From assembly GCF_000241525.1 (NCBI RefSeq), contig NZ_AHIL01000020.1, positions 62,001 through 126,000 on the forward strand: 64,000 nucleotides of DNA, given 5' to 3'. Below the pieces are notes generated by a model, which saw only the letters and a program-made list of their open reading frames with translations, was not told the origin of the DNA and did not search any database. This stretch comes from Comamonas testosteroni ATCC 11996 (GTDB lineage: Bacteria > Pseudomonadota > Gammaproteobacteria > Burkholderiales > Burkholderiaceae_C). Within the stretch, counting starts at the first letter, position 1, and each line of letters opens with the position of its first letter. Of this stretch, positions 35,153 through 44,461 are shown one piece after another. Made by a program: the position numbers and the translations under genes.

Positions 35153-37102
35153 TTACCGATCCTTGGTCTTCCAGCTGTCAATGGGCTTGCCGTACATCTG
35201 CTCGATAGCGTCTTTGTAGTGGGCCATCAAGTTCTTTCGCTTGAGCTTGAGAGTAGGGGTCATCAGGCCGTTGTCAATGTTCCAGCTATCCCTGACCAAG
35301 TGGATGGCTCTGGGCACTGCATAACGCGCGAAGCTGTGTGTCTGCTTTTCGATTCGGGTAAGTGCTTCTCTCTCTGCTGCTGCATGGTGCAGACTGGATC
35401 CGTCTTTTGGGTTCAGGCCAACACTCCTGGCGAGCATTTCCCATTCCATCTGACTAACAACCGCAATACAGGCAATGAAGGGACGATCCTCGCCAACCAC
35501 AAACACTTGCTCAAACAGGGGATCGACGAGGATGGCCTGTTCCACATCATTGGGAGGCACTTTCTCGCCCGTCGATGTCACAATGATTTCCTTGATGCGA
35601 CCTTTGATTCGGATGCGGCCATCTTCGATTGAAGCCTGATCACCGGTTCTCAGCCATCCATCGGCAGTAAAGGCTTTGGCAGTGTCTTCCGGACGATTCC
35701 AATAACCGCGCATCACTACCGGGCCAGACACCTGCAACTCCTGGTCCTCGCCAATTCGAACCTCAATTCCCGGAAGTACGCGGCCAACGGTATCGGGCCA
35801 GTTATCGTCGAGTCCATTGGCGCTGACCACAGGAGCGGTTTCGGTCATGCCATAGCCTTGCACCATTGGCAGGCCCAGGCCCAGGAAAGTGCGCGCAATT
35901 GTCGGAGACAGTGGGGCGCCGCCACTCACAGCCACACGAAGCCGACCTCCAAACTGTGCAAGTAGGGGCTGGGCGACAAGTTTGCGCAAAAGCCAGCCGG
36001 GCAAGACGGAAGCCCAGCTGGCTTTTGCGTCCAGCTGCTCGCCTAGGTGCATGCCTTGATGAGCGCAGAAGCTCTTCCAGCCTTTGTTGACTGCCTCGTC
36101 GAACAGCTTGTGCTTGAGAGGGCTGGAAGCAAGTGACTCTTGAACCTTGGCATAAACACGTTCATAGATGCGAGGCACCGAGATCAGTACGGTCGGCCTG
36201 ACCTGCTTCATATCCTGCGCAAGTTGTGCAACAGAGCGCGCGTAGGCGACGCAGGAACCGGTAGCAACGGCCAGGTAGTAGCCCGCAGTTCGCTCGAAAG
36301 TGTGTGATAGCGGCAGAAACGAGAGAAAGACGTCCTCGGGGAAGGCCTTCACACGCTGCATCACCGCGTGTAAATCACTGACTACGTTGTCGTGGGTGAG
36401 CATGACGCCCTTGGGCTTTCCCGTCGTTCCGGAGGTGTAGACAATGCCTGCCAGCTCCGTTTTCTTTGGTGGCAGGGGGAGGGCAGAGGTATGCCGCTGA
36501 CCAGCCTGAAGCCAGGCAGACAAAACAATGACCGGTTTACGCTGCAAGGCCTTGACTGAGTCCTGCTCTGCTTGTTCGATAGGCACGACATAAGCGTTCG
36601 ATGAATCGTTCGGACGGCCTTGCTGTGCGTGAATGACGGCCTGGAGTTCAGGCAGGTCCTGACCTGTTGCACAAATTTTCTGCCAGGCCTTTGTGTCAGC
36701 CACGACCAGCAAGGAAGCCCCCGAATCGGCCAGGATGTAAGCAATGCTTCCGGCATTGTCGATGGCATGCAGAGGAACTGGCACGTAACCACAGCGCAGA
36801 CAGGCCTGGTCGATGGTCATTGCATCAAAGCCATTGGGCAGCAAGATTGCAACCCTTGCACCGACAGGAAGATTCGAGGCGCACAAGGCGCGGCTCCACA
36901 GAGCGACACGTTCGGCTGTTTCGGCCCAACTCAGGCTTTTCCAAGCATTTGTGCCTTCATCGAACTCCCGGTAAGCCTCGGCCGATGGCGTGCAGCGAAC
37001 GCGCATGGCCAAAAGCTCTGGCAAGGTTTGCACTTGCTCGATAGTCAAATGCTGTTTCTCTGCTTGGAGATCCAGTACATCGGTTTCACTTGCTTGATTC
37101 AT
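35153..37102 (-). CDS. Long-chain acyl-CoA synthetase (FadD15/FACL type)
   Basis: A 649-residue adenylate-forming ligase that activates long-chain fatty acids. Motifs are IVYTSGTTGKPKGVMLTH (nucleotide loop), SFLPLSHTFERTAGYY, VQGYGMTETAPVV, ADGWLRTGDQASIEDGRIRI, and GRIKEIIVTSTGEKV. The C-terminus has LKLKRKNLMAHY with the lysines of the catalytic region. The length and the SHTFER segment match the large FACL/FadD15-like group rather than classical FadD of about 560 residues. It lies 76 bp upstream of the MHYT gene's stop codon on the same strand, so the two may share a transcript. Confidence 0.92.
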   Translation of the reverse strand: MNQASETDVLDLQAEKQHLTIEQVQTLPELLAMRVRCTPSAEAYREFDEGTNAWKSLSWAETAERVALWSRALCASNLPVGARVAILLPNGFDAMTIDQACLRCGYVPVPLHAIDNAGSIAYILADSGASLLVVADTKAWQKICATGQDLPELQAVIHAQQGRPNDSSNAYVVPIEQAEQDSVKALQRKPVIVLSAWLQAGQRHTSALPLPPKKTELAGIVYTSGTTGKPKGVMLTHDNVVSDLHAVMQRVKAFPEDVFLSFLPLSHTFERTAGYYLAVATGSCVAYARSVAQLAQDMKQVRPTVLISVPRIYERVYAKVQESLASSPLKHKLFDEAVNKGWKSFCAHQGMHLGEQLDAKASWASVLPGWLLRKLVAQPLLAQFGGRLRVAVSGGAPLSPTIARTFLGLGLPMVQGYGMTETAPVVSANGLDDNWPDTVGRVLPGIEVRIGEDQELQVSGPVVMRGYWNRPEDTAKAFTADGWLRTGDQASIEDGRIRIKGRIKEIIVTSTGEKVPPNDVEQAILVDPLFEQVFVVGEDRPFIACIAVVSQMEWEMLARSVGLNPKDGSSLHHAAAEREALTRIEKQTHSFARYAVPRAIHLVRDSWNIDNGLMTPTLKLKRKNLMAHYKDAIEQMYGKPIDSWKTKDR

Positions 37103-37178
37103 GCGCTTGCCTTCAGGAAGCGGGCAATTTCCCGCTACGTGAATGATAGCGCCAGAGACATTCAGGCCGGTATAGGAC

Positions 37179-38723
37179 TCAGATTGTGGCTCCGAGCGGG
37201 ATATCGATGCTTTGATAGCAGACGGCGATGTAATGGTGCAGGCGCTGTTGCTCGTCGCGCACTGCCGTCAGGGAAATCTGATGGCGGTTCCCGTCATGGT
37301 GCATGACGCGCAGGCCTTGCCAGTGTCCTTTTTTACCGATTTCCGTCCAGATCTGCGACCATTGAACAGCCGTATTGTCATCGCCATGGATGAAGAGACT
37401 GGAAAACTCCTTGTTCTTCGCCGCTTGGCGGTTCAAGCCGCTGATACGTGCAAAGGCCGGGTTGATGTCTACAATTTTTCGGTTCGCATCAAGTACCACC
37501 ATGCCTTCGAAGGAATGATTGAATACCGTGGCAGCTATATGCAGTTGCCGCTCGGTGCGCTTGCGGTCCGAGAGATCGGTCAGAAGGCCTACATACATGC
37601 GCTGACCCCGTGCCTCGGCCTGGCTCAAGGCCAGGCGCATGGGAATCAGCGTACCGTCCTTGTGCTGACCAAGCACCTCTGAAATCTTGTTCTTCAGAGG
37701 TGGCGCGTTGTTTCGCTGGCCGGCTTCATGCTGTTCCAGATAGTGATCATGCTGGTTGAACAGTGCAGCGGGCATGAGCATTTTCACGTTCTGGCCCAGT
37801 ACTTCATCTGGGCTCCAGCCGAATATGACCTCAGCTGCCGGGTTGTAATCGGTGACGCATCCCCGATTATCGATGCAGATAATTCCATCTGCTGCCATAT
37901 TCACCAAAGCTTGCAGTCGGGCTTCATTCATATCCACTTTCAGCCAGCGACTGCGGTACTGAATCAAGGCATTGGCCTGTGCAATCAGTCCGCCAAATAG
38001 CAGAGTAATCACGGCAATGGTCAGCGCCAGAATCAAACGATCGTTCGATGATGCCGCATCATGCGTTTCATGCTCGGCCGTGACTCGCAGCGCCAGCATG
38101 GCTGTGTAATGCATGCCCGATATCGCGGCGCCCATGATGATGGCCGCCAGTGTTTTGCGCCAATGATCTTGTTTGAGGTTGAAGCGTGCCAGCCCAAAAC
38201 GAATCCAGAGGGCCAAGGTGGCCAGCGCTACGCCAACAATGAGAGAAATGGCAAACCAGAGTGGTGAATACTGGTGCGTGGCAGGCATGCGCATTGCTGC
38301 CATGCCGCTGTAATGCATGGCAGCAATGCCGATACCAACCGCCAAGCCACCTAAAGCCAATTGCCTGATGTTGAGTTCATTGTGAGCCAGCAAGGCAAGG
38401 GCCACTGCTGATGCTGCGATGCCTGGGATGATGGAGAAGACGGTAACTGGCAAATCATACTGAACTGCAGCATGCATCGAATAGGCGAGCATGCCGATGA
38501 AATGCATGGCCCAGATGCCTATGCCCAGTGACAGCGAGCCGCTCACAATGGACCAGTTGCGCAACTGCCTTGATGTGGCCAATCTGGCAAAAGCTGCATG
38601 GCGCAAAGCTTGGCCAGAGGCAATCCAGCAAACTGCCAGCGATAAGGTCACGAGGAAGGGGTCATATTCACCCTTGAGCACGTGAGCGTCGGCAGACGGG
38701 CTCCAGAAAAATTGCGCCAGCAT
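37179..38723 (-). CDS. MHYT-domain membrane sensor with two PAS domains
   Basis: A 514-residue protein. The N-terminal half is a seven-helix MHYT domain with three signature motifs, WAMHFIGMLAYSMHA, AAMHYSGMAAMRM and SGMHYTAMLALRV, whose Met/His residues may bind copper and sense gases such as O2, CO or NO. The C-terminal half has two PAS domains: one with IICIDNRGCVTDYNPAAEVIFGW, one with GMVVLDANRKIVDINPAFARISG. The sequence ends just after the second PAS domain, with a PAC-like segment but no GGDEF, EAL, kinase or receiver module. Usual MHYT proteins carry such an output, so this one must act through a partner or has lost its output. Confidence 0.9.
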   Translation of the reverse strand: MLAQFFWSPSADAHVLKGEYDPFLVTLSLAVCWIASGQALRHAAFARLATSRQLRNWSIVSGSLSLGIGIWAMHFIGMLAYSMHAAVQYDLPVTVFSIIPGIAASAVALALLAHNELNIRQLALGGLAVGIGIAAMHYSGMAAMRMPATHQYSPLWFAISLIVGVALATLALWIRFGLARFNLKQDHWRKTLAAIIMGAAISGMHYTAMLALRVTAEHETHDAASSNDRLILALTIAVITLLFGGLIAQANALIQYRSRWLKVDMNEARLQALVNMAADGIICIDNRGCVTDYNPAAEVIFGWSPDEVLGQNVKMLMPAALFNQHDHYLEQHEAGQRNNAPPLKNKISEVLGQHKDGTLIPMRLALSQAEARGQRMYVGLLTDLSDRKRTERQLHIAATVFNHSFEGMVVLDANRKIVDINPAFARISGLNRQAAKNKEFSSLFIHGDDNTAVQWSQIWTEIGKKGHWQGLRVMHHDGNRHQISLTAVRDEQQRLHHYIAVCYQSIDIPLGATI

Positions 38724-38843
38724 GAATCATGATCCTGTAACACTGAAAGCACATTCAGTTACCTGGCAAGCTTCTCATGAAGTGGGTAGGCCAATATTTC
38801 AAATATGTAGGATAAACACTGGAACGGATCGAACGTCGATCTT

Positions 38844-39479
38844 TTAGATCGCAGCTTCGAGTCCATTTGCGAAATGCTGCTGCACTGCGCTCATGGCAAT
38901 TTTCGGATCTCGCTTCAGCAGTGCTTGCATGATGGCTTCGTGCTCTGCCAGGGAGTCTTCAATACGGCCTTGCTTGAACAGCGATTTGTGACGGTTGAGC
39001 TTCATGACCTTGCGCAAATCGGCCACTAACTGGTTACGCCAGCGGTTATCGGCAATATCGAGGATCTGCATGTGAAAGCTCTCGTTGAGCGCAAAAAAAC
39101 GCTCGGCGTCGGCTGTGTGCCGCTTCAGCTCCTCGTGGGTCTGCTGCAGACGCTGCAGTTGCTCGTCCGTGGCTTTGCCGGCAACCTCGGCCGCAGCATC
39201 TGCCTCCAGCAGACTCAGCAAGCGATAGACGTCGGAGATGTCCTTGCGTGAGACCTCTGTCACGTAGGCGCCCCGGCGCAGCTTCATGGTCACCAGGCCT
39301 TCGGCGGCCAGCACCTTCAGTGCCTCGCGCAGGGGCGTGCGGCTGATGCCGTATTCCTCGGCAATCTTGAGTTCGTCGATCCAGGCTCCGGGCTCAAGCT
39401 CTCGCCGGAAGATGCGTTGACGCAACTGCTCGGCGACCTGCTCATATAGCGCAAGAGGAGTAAGTGTTTTGCTTGTCAT
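38844..39479 (-). CDS. GntR/FadR-family transcriptional regulator
   Basis: A 211-residue FCD-type GntR regulator. The winged helix-turn-helix is at about residues 10-75 (YEQVAEQLRQRIFRRELEPG, then ISRTPLREALKVLAAEGLV). A helical FCD ligand domain follows, with the metal-ligand-type His in NESFHMQILD and LAEHEAIMQALL. It is divergent from the methylmalonyl-CoA mutase gene across 122 bp that hold a perfect 16-bp palindrome. I infer that it represses the propionate operon and its own gene, with an organic acid or acyl-CoA as effector. Confidence 0.92.
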   Translation of the reverse strand: MTSKTLTPLALYEQVAEQLRQRIFRRELEPGAWIDELKIAEEYGISRTPLREALKVLAAEGLVTMKLRRGAYVTEVSRKDISDVYRLLSLLEADAAAEVAGKATDEQLQRLQQTHEELKRHTADAERFFALNESFHMQILDIADNRWRNQLVADLRKVMKLNRHKSLFKQGRIEDSLAEHEAIMQALLKRDPKIAMSAVQQHFANGLEAAI

Positions 39480-39510
39480 TACGCGAGATTATATGCTGCA
39501 AGTATTTTGA

Positions 39511-39526
39511 ATTCATAATTATGAAT
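39511..39526. promoter_or_regulatory. Perfect palindrome, probable GntR operator
   Basis: ATTCATAATTATGAAT is an exact 16-bp palindrome in an AT-rich stretch, 32 bp from the GntR start and 76 bp from the mutase start. GntR/FadR proteins bind such short dyads, so it is the obvious operator for both genes. Confidence 0.75.
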
Positions 39527-39601
39527 CATGTACACTAGTCGCATCTAGGTAGTTCACCGCAATTCCAAACTTCACTGCGCGCACCGCATACGAGAGACAA
39601 C

Positions 39602-41776
39602 ATGAGCCAAGAGAATCCGGCACAGGACCCACAAGAATTTGCACCCGCTGATCTGCAAGCCTGGAACAAGGCCGCCAACAAGGCGGCCCCCGGTGGTGAC
39701 ATCAACAACCTGAACTGGGTCACGCCGGACGGCATCACGGTCAAGCCACTGTATACGGCCGAAGACACGCAAGATCTGCCATTCACCAACACGCTGCCTG
39801 GATTCGCCCCTTATATCCGCGGCCCCCAGGCCACCATGTATGCAGGCCGGCCATGGACCATTCGCCAGTACGCAGGTTTCTCCACCGCCGAAGAGTCCAA
39901 CGCCTTCTATCGCAAGGCGCTGGCTGCCGGCGGTCAAGGCGTTTCTGTTGCTTTTGACCTCGCTACGCACCGTGGCTACGATTCCGACCATCCGCGTGTG
40001 ACGGGAGATGTGGGCAAGGCCGGTGTGGCGATTGATTCCGTCGAGGACATGAAGATCCTCTTCAACGAGATACCCCTGGACAAGGTGTCCGTTTCCATGA
40101 CCATGAACGGCGCCGTGCTGCCCGTGTTGGCTGGCTATGTGGTAGCCGCAGAAGAGCAGGGCGTCTCGCAGGACCAGCTCGCCGGAACGATTCAGAACGA
40201 CATTCTGAAAGAGTTCATGGTGCGCAACACCTATATCTATCCGCCCAAGCCGTCGATGAAGATCATTGGCGACATCATCGAGTACACGAGCCAGAACATG
40301 CCAAAGTTCAACTCGATCTCGATCTCGGGCTACCACATGCAGGAAGCCGGCGCCAACCAGGCGCTGGAAATGGCTTTCACGCTGGCCGACGGCAAGGAAT
40401 ATGTGAAGACAGCCATTGCCAAGGGCATGGACGTGGATGCTTTCGCGGGCCGTCTGTCCTTCTTCTGGGCCGTGGGCATGAATTTCTACCTGGAAGTGGC
40501 CAAGATGCGTGCCGCGCGCCTGCTGTGGTGCCGCATCATGAAGGGATTTGACGCAAAGAACCCCAAGAGCCTGATGCTGCGCACGCACAGCCAGACGTCA
40601 GGCTGGTCGCTGACCGAGCAGGACCCCTACAACAACGTGGTTCGCACCACCATCGAAGCCATGGCAGCCGTGTTTGGCGGCACCCAGTCCCTGCACACCA
40701 ATGCACTGGACGAGGCCATTGCACTGCCCACGGAATTCTCGGCCCGCATTGCCCGCAACACACAGCTGATCATTCAGGAAGAGACCCATATCACCAACGT
40801 GATCGACCCCTGGGCTGGTTCCTACATGATGGAAAAGCTGACCCAGGAAATGGCCGACAAGGCCTGGGCCATCATCGAGGAAGTCGATGCCATGGGCGGC
40901 ATGACTGCGGCCGTGGACAGCGGCTGGGCCAAGCTCAAGATCGAAGCCGCCGCCGCCGAGAAGCAGGCGCGTATCGACTCGGGCAAGGAAGTCATCGTCG
41001 GCGTCAACAAGTACAAGCTGGCCAAGGAAGACCCGGTCGACATTCTGGAAGTGGACAATGTCAAGGTGCGTGACAGCCAGATCGCGCGCCTCAAGAATAT
41101 CAAGGCGAAGCGCGATGCAGCCCAGGTCGAAGCAGCGCTGGCTGCCATCACTGCTGCTGCAGAATCTGGCGAGGGCAACCTGCTGGACCTGTCCATCAAG
41201 GCCGTGCGCCTGCGTGCCACGGTAGGTGAAGTTTCCGACGCGATGGAAAAGGCGTTTGGGCGCCATCGCGCCGATACCCAGAAGGTGACTGGTGTGTACG
41301 CTGCCGCTTATGACTCGGCCGAAGGCTGGGACAAGCTCAAGGAAGAGATCAACACCGCTTCGCAGGCCATGGGCCGCCGCCCCCGCGTGATGATCGCCAA
41401 GCTGGGTCAGGACGGCCACGACCGCGGCGCCAAGGTGGTCGCAACCGCCTTTGCGGACCTGGGTTTCGATGTGGACATGGGGCCGCTGTTCCAGACACCC
41501 GAAGAATGCGCTCGCCAGGCCATCGAGAACGATGTGCACGCTGTGGGGGTCTCCACTCTGGCAGCCGGTCACAAGACCCTGGTGCCGGCCATCATTGAGG
41601 AGCTCAAGAAGCAGGGCGCGGACGACATCATCGTCTTCGTAGGCGGAGTGATCCCCGCTCAGGACTATGATTTCCTCTACAACGCGGGCGTCAAGGGCGT
41701 ATACGGCCCCGGCACCCCCATTCCTGCCAGCGCCAAGGATGTGCTGGAGCAGATCAAGAAGGCCAACGGTCTCTGA
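39602..41776 (+). CDS. scpA: Methylmalonyl-CoA mutase (single-chain)
   Basis: A 724-residue adenosylcobalamin enzyme that interconverts succinyl-CoA and (R)-methylmalonyl-CoA. The N-terminal TIM-barrel half has [20 protein letters not shown] and [19 protein letters not shown], both typical of the substrate-binding region. The C-terminal half has the B12-binding motif [14 protein letters not shown] (His ligand at about residue 604) with the GVSTLAAGH and GGVIPAQDY segments. Single-chain mutases of this size need no small subunit, and none is present. It heads the operon mutase-GTPase-pccB-pccA, which turns propionyl-CoA into succinyl-CoA. Confidence 0.95.
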   Translation: MSQENPAQDPQEFAPADLQAWNKAANKAAPGGDINNLNWVTPDGITVKPLYTAEDTQDLPFTNTLPGFAPYIRGPQATMYAGRPWTIRQYAGFSTAEESNAFYRKALAAGGQGVSVAFDLATHRGYDSDHPRVTGDVGKAGVAIDSVEDMKILFNEIPLDKVSVSMTMNGAVLPVLAGYVVAAEEQGVSQDQLAGTIQNDILKEFMVRNTYIYPPKPSMKIIGDIIEYTSQNMPKFNSISISGYHMQEAGANQALEMAFTLADGKEYVKTAIAKGMDVDAFAGRLSFFWAVGMNFYLEVAKMRAARLLWCRIMKGFDAKNPKSLMLRTHSQTSGWSLTEQDPYNNVVRTTIEAMAAVFGGTQSLHTNALDEAIALPTEFSARIARNTQLIIQEETHITNVIDPWAGSYMMEKLTQEMADKAWAIIEEVDAMGGMTAAVDSGWAKLKIEAAAAEKQARIDSGKEVIVGVNKYKLAKEDPVDILEVDNVKVRDSQIARLKNIKAKRDAAQVEAALAAITAAAESGEGNLLDLSIKAVRLRATVGEVSDAMEKAFGRHRADTQKVTGVYAAAYDSAEGWDKLKEEINTASQAMGRRPRVMIAKLGQDGHDRGAKVVATAFADLGFDVDMGPLFQTPEECARQAIENDVHAVGVSTLAAGHKTLVPAIIEELKKQGADDIIVFVGGVIPAQDYDFLYNAGVKGVYGPGTPIPASAKDVLEQIKKANGL

Positions 41777-41813
41777 TCGGCCGGCAAGCATCGATAGCAA
41801 AGGCGATCGCGAC

Positions 41814-42818
41814 GTGACACCTGAGCAAATGCAAGACGGCATCCTGCGCGGCAACCCTGCCGTGCAGCGCCGGGCCATGGCCAAGGCCATTACCTTGCTT
41901 GAATCCTCCCGGGCCGACCATCGTGAACAGGCCGACGGCCTGCTCACCGCTCTGCTGCCGCACACGGGCAAGGCGTTTCGCCTTGGCATCAGCGGCGTGC
42001 CGGGCGTTGGCAAATCCACCTTCATCGAAGCCCTGGGCCTGTACCTAATAGAGAAGGGTCTGCGTGTGGCCGTGCTGGCGATCGATCCGTCCAGCACCGT
42101 CTCGGGCGGCTCCATCCTCGGCGACAAGACCCGCATGGAGCAACTGTCCATGCGGCTGGAGGCCTATATCCGCCCCAGCCCCAGTAGCGGCACGCTGGGC
42201 GGCGTGGCCGAAAAGACGCGCGAGGCCATGCTGGTCTGCGAAGCCGCCGGTTATGACGTGGTCATCGTCGAAACCGTGGGCGTTGGCCAGAGCGAGATCG
42301 CCGTGCACGGCATGACGGACATGTTCTGCGTGCTCCAGCTGCCCAATGCTGGCGACGACCTGCAGGCTATCAAAAAGGGCGTGATGGAGCTGGCCGACCT
42401 CGTGGTCATCAACAAGGCCGACATCGACCCTCATGCCGCCACGCGTGCACAGGCCCAGATCACATCGAGCCTGCGCCTGCTTGGCATGCACGGCAACCCC
42501 GATCACGCCAACACCGGCGCGCTGTGGCAGCCGCGTGTGCTGCAGATCAGTGCCTTGCTGGGGCAGGGGGTGGAGGGCTTCTGGGCTGCAGTCAGCAACT
42601 TCAGGGAGCTGCAGACCGCCAACGGCCGCCTGGCCCTGCGCCGCGAGAAGCAGGCCCTGGCCTGGATGTGGGAGCGCATCGACTTCGGCCTCAAGCAGGC
42701 GTTTCGCCAGCACCCGCAGGTCAAGGCCCTGCTCCCCATCCTTCAGGACGATGTGGCCTCGGGTCGCATCGCCGCCAGTACGGCAGCAAGAAATCTGCTT
42801 CTAGCCCAAATGCAGTAG
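41814..42818 (+). CDS. meaB: MeaB/ArgK-family GTPase, mutase chaperone
   Basis: A 334-residue P-loop GTPase. Walker A is GVPGVGKST near residues 60-68, with GGSILGDKTRM, VIVETVGVGQSE and VINKADIDPH making up the remaining G motifs. MeaB proteins protect and reload methylmalonyl-CoA mutase with its cofactor. The start is taken as GTG 41814 with AAAGG upstream; ATG 41829 is an alternative. It begins 37 bp after the mutase gene, consistent with a two-protein complex made together. Some annotations still call the family ArgK (LAO kinase), which is no longer supported. Confidence 0.93.
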   Translation: MTPEQMQDGILRGNPAVQRRAMAKAITLLESSRADHREQADGLLTALLPHTGKAFRLGISGVPGVGKSTFIEALGLYLIEKGLRVAVLAIDPSSTVSGGSILGDKTRMEQLSMRLEAYIRPSPSSGTLGGVAEKTREAMLVCEAAGYDVVIVETVGVGQSEIAVHGMTDMFCVLQLPNAGDDLQAIKKGVMELADLVVINKADIDPHAATRAQAQITSSLRLLGMHGNPDHANTGALWQPRVLQISALLGQGVEGFWAAVSNFRELQTANGRLALRREKQALAWMWERIDFGLKQAFRQHPQVKALLPILQDDVASGRIAASTAARNLLLAQMQ

Positions 42819-42898
42819 GCGCTAGCAGCTCTTATTACCATAGCATCGCAGCATCACCATTGCGAGACAAGCAACCCAAATCACGTTAGAGGACAAGC

Positions 42899-44434
42899 AT
42901 GCAAGACGATATCCTGAAGCAGCTGGAAGCCAAGCGAGAACTCGCTCGGTTGGGTGGGGGACAAAAGCGCATTGATGCGCAGCACAAGAAAGGCAAGCTG
43001 ACCGCACGCGAGCGTATCGAGCTGCTGCTGGACGACGGCACTTTTGAAGAATGGGACATGTTCGTGGAGCACCGCTGCACGGACTTCGGCATGGAAAACA
43101 CCAAGATCCCCGGCGACGGCGTGGTCACCGGCTACGGCATGATCAACGGCCGTCTGGTCTTTGTGTTCAGCCAGGACTTCACGGTGTTCGGCGGCGCACT
43201 GTCCGAAACCCATGCCGAGAAGATCTGCAAGGTGATGGACCAGGCCATGAAGGTCGGCGCTCCCGTCATTGGCCTCAACGATTCGGGTGGTGCTCGTATC
43301 CAGGAAGGCGTTGCCTCTCTGGGCGGCTATGCCGATGTGTTCCAGAAGAATGTGCTGGCCTCGGGCGTGGTGCCCCAGATCTCCATGATCATGGGCCCCA
43401 GTGCCGGCGGCGCCGTGTACTCGCCGGCCATGACCGACTTCATCTTCATGGTCAAGGACAGCTCCTATATGTTCGTGACCGGGCCCGAAGTCGTGAAGAC
43501 CGTGACCCACGAGGAAGTCACGGCCGAAGAACTGGGCGGGGCCATCACCCACACCACCAAGAGCGGCGTGGCGGACATGGCTTTCGACAACGACGTGGAA
43601 GCACTGATGATGCTGCGTCGCCTCTATAACTACCTGCCCTTGAACAACAAGGAAAAGGCTCCCGTGCGCGAAACCACAGACCCCGTGGGCCGCGCCGACA
43701 TGTCGCTGGATACGCTGGTGCCTGAAAACGCCAACAAGCCCTACGACATGAAGGAGCTGATTCTCAAGACCGTGGACGATGGCGATTTCTTCGAGCTGCA
43801 GCCCGAGTATGCCAAGAACATCATCATCGGTTTTGCCCGCATGGCCGGTCAGACCGTGGGCGTCGTGGCCAATCAGCCCCTGGTGCTGGCCGGCTGCCTG
43901 GACATCAAGTCCTCCATCAAGGCGGCGCGCTTCGTGCGCTTTTGCGATGCCTTCAACATCCCTGTGGTCACCTTCGTGGACGTACCCGGTTTCATGCCCG
44001 GCACTTCCCAGGAGTACGGCGGCATCATCAAGCACGGGGCCAAGCTGCTGTATGCATATGCCGAAGCCACGGTGCCGAAGATCACCGTCATCACGCGCAA
44101 GGCCTATGGCGGTGCGTACGACGTGATGGCCTCCAAGCATTTGCGTGGTGACGTGAACCTGGCCTGGCCCCACGCCGAAATTGCCGTGATGGGCGCCAAG
44201 GGCGCGGTGGAGATCATCTTCCGTGAGGACAAGAACGATCCCGTCAAGCTGGCTGCACGCGAAGCGGAGTACAAGGAACGCTTTGCCAACCCCTTTGTGG
44301 CTGGCGCCCGTGGCTTTATCGACGATGTGATCCAGCCGCACGAAACGCGCAAGCGCATCTGCCGCTCGCTGGAGATGCTCAAGAACAAGCAGCTGGACAA
44401 CCCCTGGCGCAAGCACGGGAACATCCCCCTGTAA
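42899..44434 (+). CDS. pccB: Propionyl-CoA carboxylase beta subunit
   Basis: A 511-residue carboxyltransferase subunit. Both carboxyltransferase halves are present, with [21 protein letters not shown] and [18 protein letters not shown] in the first, and [24 protein letters not shown] and [17 protein letters not shown] in the second. The oxyanion-stabilising Gly-Gly pairs are intact. It transfers CO2 from biotin on the partner alpha subunit to propionyl-CoA, making (S)-methylmalonyl-CoA. The ending [11 protein letters not shown] is typical. It starts 80 bp after the GTPase gene and is 27 bp before pccA. Confidence 0.95.
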   Translation: MQDDILKQLEAKRELARLGGGQKRIDAQHKKGKLTARERIELLLDDGTFEEWDMFVEHRCTDFGMENTKIPGDGVVTGYGMINGRLVFVFSQDFTVFGGALSETHAEKICKVMDQAMKVGAPVIGLNDSGGARIQEGVASLGGYADVFQKNVLASGVVPQISMIMGPSAGGAVYSPAMTDFIFMVKDSSYMFVTGPEVVKTVTHEEVTAEELGGAITHTTKSGVADMAFDNDVEALMMLRRLYNYLPLNNKEKAPVRETTDPVGRADMSLDTLVPENANKPYDMKELILKTVDDGDFFELQPEYAKNIIIGFARMAGQTVGVVANQPLVLAGCLDIKSSIKAARFVRFCDAFNIPVVTFVDVPGFMPGTSQEYGGIIKHGAKLLYAYAEATVPKITVITRKAYGGAYDVMASKHLRGDVNLAWPHAEIAVMGAKGAVEIIFREDKNDPVKLAAREAEYKERFANPFVAGARGFIDDVIQPHETRKRICRSLEMLKNKQLDNPWRKHGNIPL

Positions 44435-44461
44435 GAACAAGAAGAACCAGGAGATATATCC

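Noticed and set aside
40598-42151. A 517-codon minus-strand frame opposite the mutase and GTPase genes
   Set aside because: Antisense shadow of strong coding sequence with no recognisable motif and no ribosome site.
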